In this document: positions 1 through 12,290 of the stretch, one piece after another
How positions within the stretch are numbered: the first letter of the stretch is position 1
How the letters are laid out: every line of letters starts with the position of its first letter
Source: UBA7396 sp034675265
GTDB lineage: Bacteria; Patescibacteriota; Gracilibacteria; BD1-5; UBA6164
Reading direction: 5' to 3'
DNA: 27,582 nt
Assembly (NCBI GenBank): GCA_034675265.1
Contig: JAUCDK010000016.1
Location: 1-27,582 of the forward strand
Translations under genes and position numbers: made by a program
Notes under the pieces: model-generated
Told to the model about the DNA's origin: nothing
The model's database searches: none
Seen by the model: only the letters and a program-made list of their open reading frames with translations

Positions 1-1283
1 TCAACACATTCATCAGTTAGTTTTTCCCATCAGATTTCACATCATGTAGTTTCTCAAATTTTTTCATCTATTTGAGTTGGTTTAGTATATTCTAAAAACT
101 CTTTTTTCTTATCAGTTGGAATATTTTGAATACTTCCAGTTCATCCAACTACTCAAGATGTTCATAGATTATTATCAGAGATTATAATTCCCTTTTCTAG
201 TTCTGATTTATTAACTATAATATAAGATTTTCCATCTTCTAAGGTAGTAATTCCTTGTTTTTCAAAAGGGAGAAGTTGATTATTTTGTTTTAATAAAACT
301 TCTATTTTTCATTCTTTTAAAACAATATTAGTAGTATTATTTATTTTTGTTACTCAAAAAATCGTTCATCTTACTGCTGCAACAGCTCCAGAAGTTTCAA
401 CCTCAAACTCAGATTTATCAGCAAGTTTTACAGCTTTTGTCCATATACTTCAAGCGTTTAACATAACTGTTACTTGTGTAAAAAGATTACTTTCTTCTAC
501 ATATCTCATTTGATTAAATTGTATTTCACTTTCTTGAGTCGCATCTCAAAGAGCTGAGTAACTTCAATCAGAATAATAAATATCAACATATCCTCATGCT
601 CAAACTTTTAAAATATCTCATTCGTTTAAATTAGTGTTCAGAATTTGCTCTGAGGAAAGTGTTTTTCAATTCAAAGAAACACTTCAAGTATAAGTATCAA
701 TTTTTGCTATTAATAGCCTTTCTTCAGGATTATATGGAAAATTTTCTCAAGATTTATCTTTAATGAATCTTGGACCATTATATTCTTTTACTAAAAAAGG
801 TACATACATATTATCTTCTCAAGAAAGTCATTCCCAATTTGAAATAAGTTTAGCTTGTGGTTCGTGATGATTGAGGATAACTCATGAAATTTGAAAGCCA
901 TCATATTTTTTTGTTTGTCAATAAGCATAATATTGATTACTTCTTGGATCAATTGGAATAGTTTGAAGATAAGCTTTTGGAACAATATCATTTGTTATAT
1001 ATCCACTCACTCAAAATGTATTTTCATCTTCATAATTATGTTCATATGCACCATCAATATTATAAAACTTTAAATTCCCACTCGGAAGAGGAAGAAGTTT
1101 TGTTTCGGTTGCATATCATAAAAAAGTATTCTTGAGTGTTTGAAGATGTGATTCTACCAATGAATTATTTGACTTATCAAGCACAGATTGATAACTCGTC
1201 GTAGCTACTACTCAAAGTATAATTAAAATTGCTACGGTAATAATTACTTCTACTATAGAAAATCAAAAGTTTGTATTTTTCAT
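1..1283 (-). CDS. Prepilin-like protein with a FecR domain (3' end beyond window)
   Basis: The frame starts with ATG at 1283 and stays open to the window edge, giving 427 codons with TGA read as Gly. Residues 1-30 form a type IV prepilin-type N-terminus: a very short basic leader, then GFSIVEV with the conserved Glu at +5 of the mature protein, followed by a hydrophobic helix. This predicts cleavage and methylation by a prepilin peptidase and assembly into, or association with, a type IV pilus-like structure. Residues about 215-310 look like a FecR domain, ending in the characteristic AAVRGTIFGV stretch. The visible C-terminal part is Gly/Ser-rich and then shows a Cys-x3-Trp...Cys pattern that may begin a cysteine-rich stalk. 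A prepilin N-terminus joined to a FecR domain is unusual. The domain calls are from visible motifs; the function as a surface adhesin or pilus-tip subunit is inference. Confidence 0.8.
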
Positions 1284-1314
1284 ATATTTTATATTTAATA
1301 TATAAACTATTGAG

Positions 1315-1343
1315 AGTTTAGTAGTTATTTGTAATATTGTCAA
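1315..1343 (-). promoter_or_regulatory. Sigma70-type promoter of the pilin-FecR gene
   Basis: On the minus strand a perfect -35 box TTGACA (1338-1343) lies 17 bp from TAAACT (1315-1320), which matches 4 of 6 bases of the -10 consensus. Transcription would start near 1308, giving a leader of about 25 nt before the ATG at 1283. No ribosome binding site is visible in that leader. Confidence 0.6.
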
Positions 1344-1382
1344 ATTTATTTTTTTTATTTTCTATTTTTGTTTATTTTTTAT

Positions 1383-1410
1383 TTTACTTTACGATTTTTT
1401 TCTTTAAAAT
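1383..1410 (+). promoter_or_regulatory. Candidate promoter of the clpC operon
   Basis: TTTACT (1383-1388, 4 of 6 to TTGACA), a 16-bp spacer, then TAAAAT (1405-1410, 5 of 6 to TATAAT). The predicted leader is about 28 nt, similar to the other promoters in the window. I saw no CIRCE inverted repeat and no CtsR direct repeat between the two divergent genes, so heat-shock control of clpC is not evident here. Confidence 0.4.
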
Positions 1411-1444
1411 GAGTGGCAAATTTTAGATTATTACTGATAAGCAC

Positions 1445-4015
1445 ATGATATATAATAATTTTTCTGATATTTATAAGAAAGTACTTGTAAATAGCGAAAA
1501 TAAAGTGAAACAATTATGATACAAAGAATTAACAGAAATTGATGTTTTTATGGAACTTCTTTCAGAAGCAAAATGATGAATAAAAGAACTTTTCCAAATT
1601 TATGGAATTAATGAAGATTTAATTATAGAACTCCTTTCTATAAAAGAAATTTTTTGAAAAGCTGAGTCAAGAAAATGAGTATATTCTGGAATGCAAAACT
1701 CTTTAAAAGAAACTATTTTACTCAGTGTAAAAATTGCTTCGAATTTTTCGAAATCTCGTGCATCTTGTGAAGACTTTTTATTAGCATTAATAAGAAATAA
1801 TTCTTGGTTTCATAAAGCGCTTTCTTATATTTGAATTAATCCTGAAGATATTGAAAAAAATCTCAATGATTTAAATAAAATGTGAGCCATTGATGGACTT
1901 AATCAAAAAGTTGAATGAGGACAAAATTTTGATGAACCTCTTGATAAAATTATTGGAGCAATTACAGAAAATTTATTTGGTGGAATGGCATGATGAAATG
2001 ACTCTGAACAACCTACGCCTTTTGATAATAATAAACAACCAAATAAAAAAACTGAATCAAAAACCCCAGCACTTGATTTTTTCTCTACTGATTTAAGTAA
2101 AGAAGCTTTAGAAAAAAAACTTGATAAAGTTATTGGAAGAGATAATGAAATCGAAAGACTTCTCTCTATTTTAAACAGAAAAACCAAAAATAATCCTGTT
2201 CTTGTTTGAGAACCAGGAGTTTGAAAAACAGCAATTGTAGAATGACTTGCTCAACTTATTGTAGAATGAAAAGTTCCTTTTTCAATGAAAGAAAAAAGAA
2301 TTTTAGCACTTGATATGAGCACTTTAGTTGCTGGAACAAAATATAGATGAGAATTTGAATCAAGAATTAAACAAATTATTGAAGAAGCTTCAAAAGTTGA
2401 AAATGAAGTAATTTTGTTTATTGATGAAATTCATACCATTATTTGAGCTTGAGGCGCAGAAGGAACACTTGATGCATCTAATATTTTAAAACCTGCAATG
2501 GGAAGATGAAAAATTAGAGTTATCTGAGCAACTACTTTAAATGAATATCAAAAATATATTGAAAAAGATTCTGCTTTGGAAAGAAGATTTCAAAAAATTG
2601 TCGTTGGAGAACCAAATTTTAATGATGCAGTACAAATTATTTCAGGATTAAAAGAAACTTTTGAAGAATACCATAATCTTAATATTACTGACGAAGCAGT
2701 TACTTCTGCTGTTGAACTTTCAACAAGATACATAACAGATAGATATCTTCCAGATAAAGCTATTGATTTAATTGATGAAGCTTGTTCTTTAAAAAGTATG
2801 ACTTATTCTTGAGATGAAGATAAAATTAAATCATTAAAAGAAAAAATAATTCAAACAAATAAACAAATTGAAAGTTTTGTTATTTCTCAACAATATAAAA
2901 AAGCGTCTGCATTAAAGGAAAAAGTAAAAAAATTAGAAGATGAAATTATTAATTTTAAAAAGAAATTTTCTATTCCAAAAGAAAAAAGATTAAAAATTAC
3001 TCCAAAAGATATTCAAAAAGTTCTCAGTATGACTACTGGAATTCCTGTTTATGATTTAGAAGAAAGTGAAATTGAAAGATTAAAAAAACTTCCAAAAACA
3101 TTAGAAAAATCAATTATTGGCCAAAAAGAAGCTATTGCTTCTGTTTCTAATTCTATTATGAGAAGTAAAGCTTGAATTTCAAATCCCAAAAAACCTCTTG
3201 GAAGTTTCCTTTTTCTTGGACCAACTTGAGTGGGAAAAACTGAACTTGTAAAAGTTTTAGCAGAAGAATTTTATGGAAGTCATGATAATCTGATTAAAAT
3301 AGATATGTCTGAATATTCAGATAAAACTTGAGTATCAAAACTTATTGGAGCAAATGCTTGATATGTTTGATATGAAGAATGATGATTATTAACAGAAAAA
3401 GTAAGAAAAAAACCGTATTCAATTGTTCTTTTTGATGAAATTGAAAAATGAGATTTTGAAGTATATAATTTATTACTTCAAATACTTGATGAATGAAGCT
3501 TAACTGATAATAAATGAAGAAAAATTAACTTCAAAAATACTATTATTATTATGACTTCAAATATTGGACAAGAAGAATTTAATAAAGAAGCAAATAAAAT
3601 TGGATTTGATTTCTCAGAAAAAGAAGAAGCCTCAGCAGGAAAAGACTTTTCAAAAGTAGAAGAAAGCATAAAAGGAAATCTTTGAGACTATTTCTCACCT
3701 GAATTTTTAAACAGAATTGATAAAATAATTGTTTTTAAACCTCTTGATAAAAAATCAATTTCAAAAATTGTAGAAATCAATTTAGAAGATTTAGCAAATA
3801 GAATAAAAACCATTAAAAATATCGATTTAAAATATGATAAAAAAGTAATCAATCATATAGCAAAATCTGTTTATAATCCTGAATTTTGAGCAAGAGAAGT
3901 AAAAAGATATATCATTGAAAAAATAGAAGATAAAATTGCTCAAAACTTGATTTATGGAAAAGTTTCTGATACAATAACTTTATGATTAGATAAAAAAGAA
4001 ATTGTAATTAAATAA
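1445..4015 (+). CDS. clpC: ATP-dependent Clp protease ATP-binding subunit ClpC
   Basis: An 856-aa Hsp100 AAA+ unfoldase that should feed substrates to ClpP. The order is: a Clp N-domain (about 1-145), a low-complexity Asn/Gly/Pro-rich linker, the first AAA+ domain with Walker A GEPGVGKT from residue 255 and Walker B ending IDEIH, a short UVR-like coiled middle segment (about 465-510), and the second AAA+ domain with GPTGVGKT at 592-599 and Walker B LFDEIEK. An IGF tripeptide at 719-721 sits where the ClpP-docking loop lies; together with the short middle domain this argues for ClpC rather than ClpB. Several Walker glycines are TGA codons. ATG 1445 is the first in-frame start after a TAG at 1424. 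It is the first gene of a four-gene operon; the next start is 6 bp after its stop. Confidence 0.95.
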
Positions 4016-4021
4016 ATTTTT

Positions 4022-5548
4022 ATGAAAAAAAATATACTTTTCATTCTCCTATTCTCTTTTTTAATACCACAAACATTTGGTAATTTTTTAAGTGACCCAA
4101 CTGGACTTGATTTGTATAAAAAAATAGATTCTTGATATTATGAATTAGAACTGAAATACATTGATAAAGAACTCAAATGATGAGATGTAAATGGAAGTAT
4201 TATTGATGATTTAAATAAAAGAGCAAAAGCAAATAATCTTCCCGAATGTTTTGGTGGTGAAGTTTCTGCTTCTCAAATACAACAAGTTTATAATGATAAT
4301 GGTGCTGCAAATATTTTATCAGAATTACTCAAAGATTGTTTTGATGATCAGGAAAGTATTCCCACAGAAGAATTCAATAAGTTTTTTTCTATCATTCAAG
4401 AAAGTTACGTACAAAATTCAATAAAAGCTCAAAATAAAGTAGATAATATCTATAAAATTGGAAGAATTTGAATGTATAGTGATGGAATTGATGAGAATTC
4501 TCCTTTTGATTTAGTGCTTGATTTAGAAGATATTAATTCTATTATTTTTGAAGAATATGTTCCTTATGATTGAGTAAATATTTTTGATTTATGAAGAAGT
4601 GTTGATGGAATATTATCTGGGTTATCTCCTGAAGAAGCTTTTTGACTTTCTCGTTATGATAGATACGAAGAGACTAAAAATCCAGCAACTCAAAGTGGTT
4701 GAACTACAAACTTTGATGAATTAATTTGTATTGATGATAATAATAATTCATGATTGAGTAATGATGTTTTTAAAGATCTTTTAAGTCAAAATAATAAATG
4801 AAATAATTCATCTGGAAGTCAAAATAATGAAAATACAACCAATCCTCTGGCACAATGAAATTATAAAAAAGTAAATGATAATGCCGTTTGGCCATGTAAT
4901 ACATTTTTTTGTATTATGATAGATTTTGTTACCTATAATCACAATTTATTAGGATGAGGAACAAATTTAAGTATTGAAGGACTTTTTAAAAGATCAAATA
5001 CTCATTTAAAAAAATTTGCTTCCACTTCACTCATACAATCAAAAATGACTACCAACCATTTTGAATTATGATTAAAAGATTTAAATCTTCCTGAAATATT
5101 TCATGTATGAGTTCAAGTAAGTTATAAGCCCGTTCCTTTACTTAATGTTGATAAAAAAAATACTGATAAAGACGATGATGAATTTAAATATAAAAATTTA
5201 TTTTCAAAATACTATGCAAATTTAGGTCTTGATTTTGAAAGAGCAAATGATGTACATTTATTTTCAAAAAAAGAACTTGAAATTAGAACTGGACTTGAAA
5301 GTCAAGAACTCAACTCGACTGAATTTGAAAAAAGATTTAATAAATTTTATGCATATGCAAATGAAATAAAAAAACAAAATAGTTATATTTCAAGAAATAT
5401 TATTGATAAAAAAGTAATTAATGAAGATATTGAAGGCTTTTATCAAAAATATATTGAGTTAGAAAGTTTTACAAGAGCGCTTATGGAATATACTTTTGGA
5501 GCAAAATGAATCATTACTGAAATGAATAAAATTCCTCAATGAGGATAA
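4022..5548 (+). CDS. Exported protein of unknown function (508 aa)
   Basis: I do not recognise this family. The protein begins with a hydrophobic signal sequence (MKKNILFILLFSFLIPQTFG), so it is probably exported by Sec. The mature part is acidic and rich in Asn and Asp. An Asn/Gly/Ser-rich low-complexity stretch (about 255-285) separates an N-terminal half from a block at about 290-370 that looks like a folded core: it has a Cys pair in WPCNTFFC, then NHNLLGGG and a Lys/Ser-rich segment. The C-terminal 120 residues are charged and predicted helical. Five cysteines are visible in total. The start lies 6 bp after clpC and the stop 17 bp before the next gene, so it is co-transcribed with both. 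The second exported protein of similar size follows at once, which suggests that the two act together. Confidence 0.85.
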
Positions 5549-5565
5549 ATCTTAAACTTATTTTT

Positions 5566-6843
5566 ATGAAAAAAATACTTCTTACATTCTTTACTCTCAC
5601 AATAGTTATATTCAGTAGTAATATAGCTCTTTGAAATTGTAATAGTTGTAGTATTTCATCTTGACCTGCTCCCGTTTTAAGTCAATATCTCACCACACTT
5701 AAAAAATTATCAAACAATTTTAGTTCTGAAATATCAAAAATTACACCAAACACAGGAGTAAAAAAAGATGCCTCAAAAACAAAAAGAAATATTCAAAAAT
5801 CTTTCAATAAAATGATTTCTTGGGATGGATATTATTCTCTTTTTGATTTTTATGTACTTTATGGTTCTTCAAATGAATATGTTCCAGAAGTATGGAGAGA
5901 TTATAGTTTATTAAAAAAAGAAAGTGATGCTCTTGCTAAATACTATGATCGTGTAATGAAAAGATGATACGATACTTGAAATATTGATTTAGAGAAACTT
6001 TGTACATGAATTGAAAATTGTACTTTTAGTTCAAGTGAAGTTTTTAGTGTTTTATGAGAAATTATTCAAAATCATGAAGCTGTAATGGATTATTATCGTC
6101 TGAGTATTTTATGAAAAAGACATCTATTTCAAAAAGAAATATTATTTGTAGGAGAAAATTTTAAAGATGATTTATATAGTCACTACAATGAATATACTAC
6201 TACAAATTGTTCATCTTGTGAAGGAAATGCTTTTGATAGAGCAAAAAAACAAATCAATATTATTGTAAATTGGCAACAATCAGCAAAAGATGGAATGAAA
6301 TCTTGGCAAGATGCAATTGCTATGCTAGATGGAACGTATGATGAAAGAGAGTATGAAAGAAGAGAAAGACAACTTTTAGAACAAGAATTAAGATCAAAAT
6401 GATTAAGTATGAATGCATCTAATAATGTTTTAAAAAATTTAGATGAGTATAACCAAAGCGGAAATTTTACAAAAAATAATAATTTTATTACAAATAGTTT
6501 TGATTATCTCAAAAATTCTGTAAAATCACAGATAGTCAGTTTTAGAGATAGTATTTTAGAGAGTTTCAAAAATAATCCCAAAAATGAAGTCCCTTTAAAT
6601 AGTGTAGTAAAAATAGAAACAAATCTTTATGTTACTTCCCAAATAGAAGAAAGAATTGCAGAAATGTATAAAATGGAACTTCCATACGCAAGCTTTCAAG
6701 ATAATTCAGTGGAAAGTTTAGAATCTAGAATTATGGAACTTCATTATAATCTTACTCAAGCAATTGAAAATCTTGATGAAACAGTAAAAATTTCAAGAAA
6801 AGTCTGTAATGATCAATGACAAAATTTATGAACTTGTGAATAA
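5566..6843 (+). CDS. Exported cysteine-paired protein of unknown function (425 aa)
   Basis: No family is recognised. A clear signal sequence (residues 1-23, ending ALG) predicts export. The eight cysteines that I see come in four close pairs: C25/C28 (CxxC), C146/C152, C215/C218 (CxxC) and C414/C424 at the very C-terminus. That pattern suits disulfide bonding outside the cytoplasm or metal binding. Between the pairs the protein is charged and mainly helical, with heptad-like stretches around 240-330 and near the end. It lies between another exported protein and map in the clpC operon, with gaps of 17 and 19 bp. With standard stop codons only residues 282-417 would be open, so any other annotation of this gene is likely to be a fragment. 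Confidence 0.85.
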
Positions 6844-6862
6844 TATTTAATAATAATATGAT

Positions 6863-7630
6863 ATGAAAAATAAAAAAGTAGTAGTGATAAAAAACGAAAG
6901 AGAAATTCAAATAATGAGAGAAAATGCAAAAATACATAAAGAAGTATTTGAAGAAATAAAAAAAATGGTAAAACCATGAGTAAGCGCGTATGATGTTGAT
7001 AAACTTTGTGGTGATATTTGTAATAAATACAATGTATTATGCTGATTTAGATGAGTATATAATTTTCCAGCGAATATTTGTATCAGTATTAATGATTGTG
7101 TAGTTCATTGAATTCCTACAAAAAAAATGGTATTCCAAGAAGGAGATGTGGTAAAATTTGATTTTTGAGTAAAAGATAAAGTTCATGGACTCAATACTGA
7201 TGCAGCATTTACAATGATTATTTGAGATGGGCCACATGATTTAGAAGTAGAAAGATTTTTAAAAGTTTCTCAAGAAGCACTTTATAAATGAATTGCAAAA
7301 GCAACAGTATGAAATAGAGTCTGAGATATCGGTCATGCAATACAAAAACATATCGAATCTCATGGATTTCATGTTATTAAAGATTTAACTGGACACTCAA
7401 TTGGATATAATCTTCATGAACAACCTTATATTCCTAATTTTTGACAACCTGGAAAATGAGAAATTTTAAGAGAAAATATGACTCTTGCTATAGAACCAAT
7501 CGTATGACTTGGAAGTGGAAAAATAAAAGATAAATGAGGATTTGAAATTTATGTTGCAGATGGAAGTATTTGAGCTCAATTTGAACATACTATTGTAGTA
7601 AAACCTGGGTATCCTGAAATTATTGTTTAA
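6863..7630 (+). CDS. map: Type I methionine aminopeptidase
   Basis: A 255-aa enzyme that removes the initiator Met from nascent proteins in the cytosol. All five metal ligands of the pita-bread fold can be placed: D100 (in FDFG), D113 (in TDAAFT), H178 (in GHSIG), E211 (in AIEPIV) and E241 (in FEHT); H185 sits in the conserved HExP motif. The two Asp ligands are 13 residues apart instead of the usual 11, so there is a two-residue insertion in that hairpin. ATG 6863 is used because the ATG at 6858 is out of frame. It is the last gene of the clpC operon and ends directly in a terminator hairpin. The usual partners of map (secY, adk, infA) are not next to it. Confidence 0.95.
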
Positions 7631-7660
7631 AAAAAGAGAAACTAACGTTTCTCTTTTTTT
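7629..7660. terminator. Bidirectional terminator between map and the surface cluster
   Basis: A perfect 14-bp stem (7629-7642 with 7647-7660) has a TAAC loop and is A-rich on the left and T-rich on the right, so it can terminate transcription from both sides. The map stop codon (7628-7630) overlaps the left arm, and the stop of the convergent gene lies at 7666-7668. Confidence 0.8.
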
Positions 7661-7665
7661 TATTT

Positions 7666-10410
7666 TTAATTTCCAAATAATTTTGGAGGATTTAATTGTA
7701 CTGATGAATCATAAATAATTACTAATGCTCAATCATTATATAAACATTTTTCATCTCAAGGTGATTTCTTTTCACAATTTTCTTTTCCTCTTCTTAGATA
7801 ATTAAGATCATATAACATACTATTGTTAAAATCTGTTGTATTTGATCATCCTGGTAATACATATGGTTTTTTAATGACTCAACCAATAGTATTTCTTGTA
7901 AATAATGTTCCTTTCATTACAAGTTGATTTTTTAATATATCCGATAATTCAGAACTATCTTGAACATAAGGTTTTCCAGAACTATCTGAACTTATTAATC
8001 AACCATCTGCATATATAACTGCATTTATATTTCTTACGCTTGGAGTTATATAAACATTTCAAGATTTATTAAAATCACTATTTACATTATAATTATCTGC
8101 TAAAACAATTATTCATAATTTTTGTTTTGTTAGATCTCATTGTATAACTACATTTCAGTTTTTAACTACTAAAGTTTCATATTCTCAAGCAGTATATTGT
8201 GAATCTGGAACTACAACTTTTCATCAAGTTTTTGCAGCATCAACATATTTCACTCATCAAACAATATTTCAAGATTGCATATTTGCAATATGTAAATATG
8301 CATTTTTTCTAATCTGAGCTCTTAGTGTACTCGTTGACAAATCAGAAAAATTTTCTTTTTGTCCTGTGAAATTAGAATTTCATTCTCCTTGTAATGAACC
8401 TATAATTTGAATTCATAAAAATTCTGCCTTTAATTTTATTTCTATTGGATTATTCAGAGAAAAATCTGATGCTGATGTTGTTAATCTATATGAAATTTTT
8501 TCTGTTCAGACATTGTATGTCATAACAGGATTTGGTGATAATTGAATTCATGCATTATCAAGAGAAAGAGATTTTGCTCATGATGCTGCTATTAATGTTG
8601 CATTAAATAAAGGATTTTTATCTAAGTCTTGAATAGATGAAATATTTAATATTTCATGATTTTTTGTATCATATCATTTTATAGAGTTTACAAAATTTTC
8701 TATAAGATATAGTTTTGAATTATTATTATTTACAACTGTTAATTTATATTTTACAGAAGTTCAAAGAGTAATTTTTCCTGACATAGGTACAACTACTGAA
8801 AGAGTTCCAGTATGAGGTTTTAAAAATGAATTTACTGTTGTAAGTGATTTTATAATTTCTTGTAAGTCGCTTTTATCTTCCGTATATGTTTGATCCCATC
8901 CAAACATTTTTATAATAAATCTTTGATTAAACTCTCCTGGAGCTAATCAATATACTTTAATTCATAAAACTCAGTTTGCATTTGTTGTTCAAACATATAC
9001 TTCCCTAATAGCATCATTTCATGAATTATCAACCATATTTGTAGTAATCGTTTTACATCCATTTTCAGCTCCACAATCTTGGTTAAAAAGTTCAAGTCTT
9101 TTTCAATGAATAGGATTTCCATATTTATCTTTCAATGCTAATTCATATTGATAAAAATCAACATTATTTGCATATTTATTTCCGGTACTTCCTGATAATG
9201 TTAATTGTGTTTGCCCTAAGTCTAATCAAGCTGGATAAATAGTAAAATATGAGGTTGATCTAGTATGATTTCATGCCCAATCATATACATTAATAACTAT
9301 TTTATAATCTCCTGATTTTGTCATATCAAAATCAGAAAGAGTAACACTTTGCATATCTGACACTTGTTTACTTCCAGCAGTATTGTATGCCGTATATTTT
9401 CAAGACGTTGTATATTTACTTTTATAAATATTACCATCTTTTGCATCTATTTGAACACTATATTCACGAACTCAAGATACTCCGTTCACTGAACTTGGAA
9501 TATATTCATCACGAAGAGTAAGAAGAAGTTTATTCTTATCATTTGCTAAAAATGTAGGAGCTTCTTTTGTAGTATAATACACATTTCCCTCACCTGAACC
9601 AGAATCATAATTTCTATTTGCCTCTAAATGAAGATTAAATGATTCTTGAGTTTTATTCATCATAAAAAGAGAAATATATGGTGCTGATGAATCATATAAA
9701 ACAAATCATCCTCATGGTAATGTAGCACTACATTCATTATTACGAAGATCAACATTATTTACAAAACTTACTGTTGGTTTTGCTAAATGTCAAATCACTT
9801 TTGGTACAGACGTAACTTTTCATCCTGATAATTGACAACTATTATCATCTGATTCACATTTACATCCAGTTTCAGGATCACTACATTCCAATACGAAATA
9901 TTTTCAAGAATTAATCCATCCTCAAGTATAGTTAAATGATTGAGTTAATTTTTGGTCATTGTACAATTTTATATCTCAACAAGTTGGAGCTGTAGTATCA
10001 TAATTAAATAATGTTTTGTAATATTTTCTTACTTTTACATTTTGATTTGGTTTTGGAATTCATTGATCCATAGTATATGTATTTTCTAAATACTGGATTG
10101 CTGTTGAAATACCTGGTGATTGAGTTACCCATCATCCTGTACTTGTTGCATTAAAAAATAATGGATGAATTGCATTAAAAACCACTCCATTTACTGAATA
10201 TGATTGTAATACTCCATTTAATTCATTTCTAATAATAGTTGCATCATTAAATGGATTTGTATAATAATCTTCATAAACATTTAATATATTTCCAACTCAA
10301 TGAACTTTATCAAATGTAGTCCCAGAAGATACAAGAGTTGCCTCTTGCCAAGAAGCCTGAGAATGTGAATATAAAAAGAAAAATAAGAATGTAATGAATA
10401 ATTTTTTCAT
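7666..10410 (-). CDS. Large secreted surface protein (914 aa)
   Basis: A signal sequence (about 1-18, ending HSQA) is followed by a long Asn/Ser/Thr/Tyr-rich extracellular protein without further membrane segments. The middle has beta-rich, Ig-like features, such as DTTAPTC and cysteine clusters near GCKCESDD. The C-terminal 200 residues (about 690-890) contain short beta repeats with NGNVVIQGD, a segment reading NINAVIYADGGL, and LVMKGTLFTRNTIGG. I recall that type of ending in large exported CPR proteins, but I cannot name a family with certainty. It is the last gene of the surface cluster, 21 bp after its upstream neighbour, and shares the terminator with map. A role in cell-surface structure or host contact is inference. 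Confidence 0.85.
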
Positions 10411-10431
10411 AGTTTATGATTAAATAATATT

Positions 10432-12267
10432 TTATTTTTTATTTTTAATAGCAAGTACAATAAATATTCCTCCTATCAAAACTAATACAATTATAAAAAT
10501 ATACATTTTCACATCTGTTTGTGACTCTACAGAAGAGTTTATTCATGATGTATCTAATGATTGCGCTGTAGAATTAACAATATCTTTTGAATAATTTTCT
10601 TCTACTTGTTTCATTGCTTGTTCTAAGTTTTTGGTTTCAGTTTGGATTTGAGATTGTAATTGTTCAGAAGTAATATGTCCTTCATTAAATTGACGAGTAA
10701 ATTCATCTACTTGTGTTTGATATTTTGTTTGTAATTCATTTTGTTCTTGAATCATCTTTTTTATTGATTCGCTGACAACAGGACCTTTATATTCTCAAGA
10801 TAAAACTTCAGCTAATAATTGATTTGAAGGAAATGAACCTTCTATTTTTTTAGAAATATTTCTTTTATCTGGATATGGAACTACACAATCTCAAAATTTA
10901 GGATTTTTATATAAAAGCTGCGTGGTATCAAAATTATTTACATCTTTTAAATTTTCTAAAAAATCAATAATAATATCTTGTCTATCTGCATATGATAATC
11001 AACATGACAAAAATACTTCTTCATATGGAGAAATAACAATATTATTTTCTTTTCTGTATGAAATATAATCTTCTAAATTTGGAGAAAGTGCTAATTTTAT
11101 ATATTCAACAAAACTTGGATTTGGAATAGATTCAAGTTTTTTATATAAATCAAGAGGAAAAGAATCAAATTTTACTACTCATTGAGATGCTGTAATATCT
11201 TCTTGGGTAAAATTAAAATCTCTGGCTGCTTGAGTTTTAGGAATAATATTTTTTAAAAATGTAACTAATTTATTATTCATAGTTGCGTCATATACGACCT
11301 CTCAACTATATTTTCCATCACATTTTTTTGGAAGTGTAGATTTATTTTTATGTACTAAAGATAAACAAGTTCTTGTTGTTAAATAATCAAGAAATGTATC
11401 TTCAATAGTAATAAGTCCTCATCTTGTTGTATCTGTATCTCTCATAACCTCTACTTGAAGTGGAAAAACTACATATTCATTAAAAAAATCTGATTTATTA
11501 TCATATGCAACCGTGAGAATTTCCATACGTACAAAATCTTTTTGTGCATAATCGAGTGCACATACATTTGTTTTCATAGAATAAAATTTTTCTCCTGATT
11601 TATTTAAATATTCTCCTTCAAATCCTGAACTACATTTTTTATTTGATAGTGCTTGTTGAGATTCATTTCATTGAAGTGTATTGGTAAAGTATCCAGTTTC
11701 TGCTACTTCTGAATATTGTCTTCCACCTAATGGAGTTAAATGAAATAATCCACAACTTAAAAAATCTCAAGTAATTGAATGATGAGTATAAAGTACAAAT
11801 TCCTTAAAAAAACGACCATTTAATCTATATTTATCTCCATATGATGTTGCTTTTGCTGAAACTGGAAAATCAAATGTAGAATCTCTTCAAAATCATACTA
11901 TTTGTGACACAATATAATTATCAGAAGCAATTACTGTTGCAATATTATTTCTTCTGGCTAAAAAATCTGTTGATGTTAATCATTTCTTTTCTCTTTCTAT
12001 TTTTTGACTTGCATGAGCTGGATTTGTTACTAAATTTCTCTTGAAACTATTATAATCAGAAAGATCAAGATATGATCATTTTCATTCATCATACAAAACT
12101 TCTGACAAATCTCCATTTACCAAAATTTTTGAAAAATTTGAAAATCTTGGATCTTTTTTTACTTGTTCATTAAGCGTTTGAAAACAAAGTTCCTCTTCAG
12201 ATTCTTTTGCGTATACAATTACATTAATATTTAACAATATCAATAAAAATATAAAAAAATGTTTCAT
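10432..12267 (-). CDS. Exported protein with C-terminal membrane anchor (611 aa)
   Basis: Not recognised as a known family. It has an N-terminal signal sequence (about 1-20, ending VYA) and a single C-terminal transmembrane segment (about 587-607) followed by the basic tail KNKK. This predicts an extracytoplasmic body fixed to the membrane by its C-terminus. I count eight cysteines in the mature part, including two LSCGL motifs, so disulfides are plausible. Residues about 500-570 form a Gln/Glu-rich coiled coil just before the anchor. The neighbours, read 23 bp upstream and 21 bp downstream on the same strand, are a small anchored protein and a 914-aa secreted protein, so the three may form one envelope complex. 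That last point is inference from gene order only. Confidence 0.85.
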
Positions 12268-12290
12268 AAATAGAAAAGGTTAATTATAAA

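Noticed and set aside
1284..1444. CIRCE or CtsR operator before clpC
   Set aside because: Neither the CIRCE inverted repeat nor the CtsR heptad direct repeat is present in the intergenic region.
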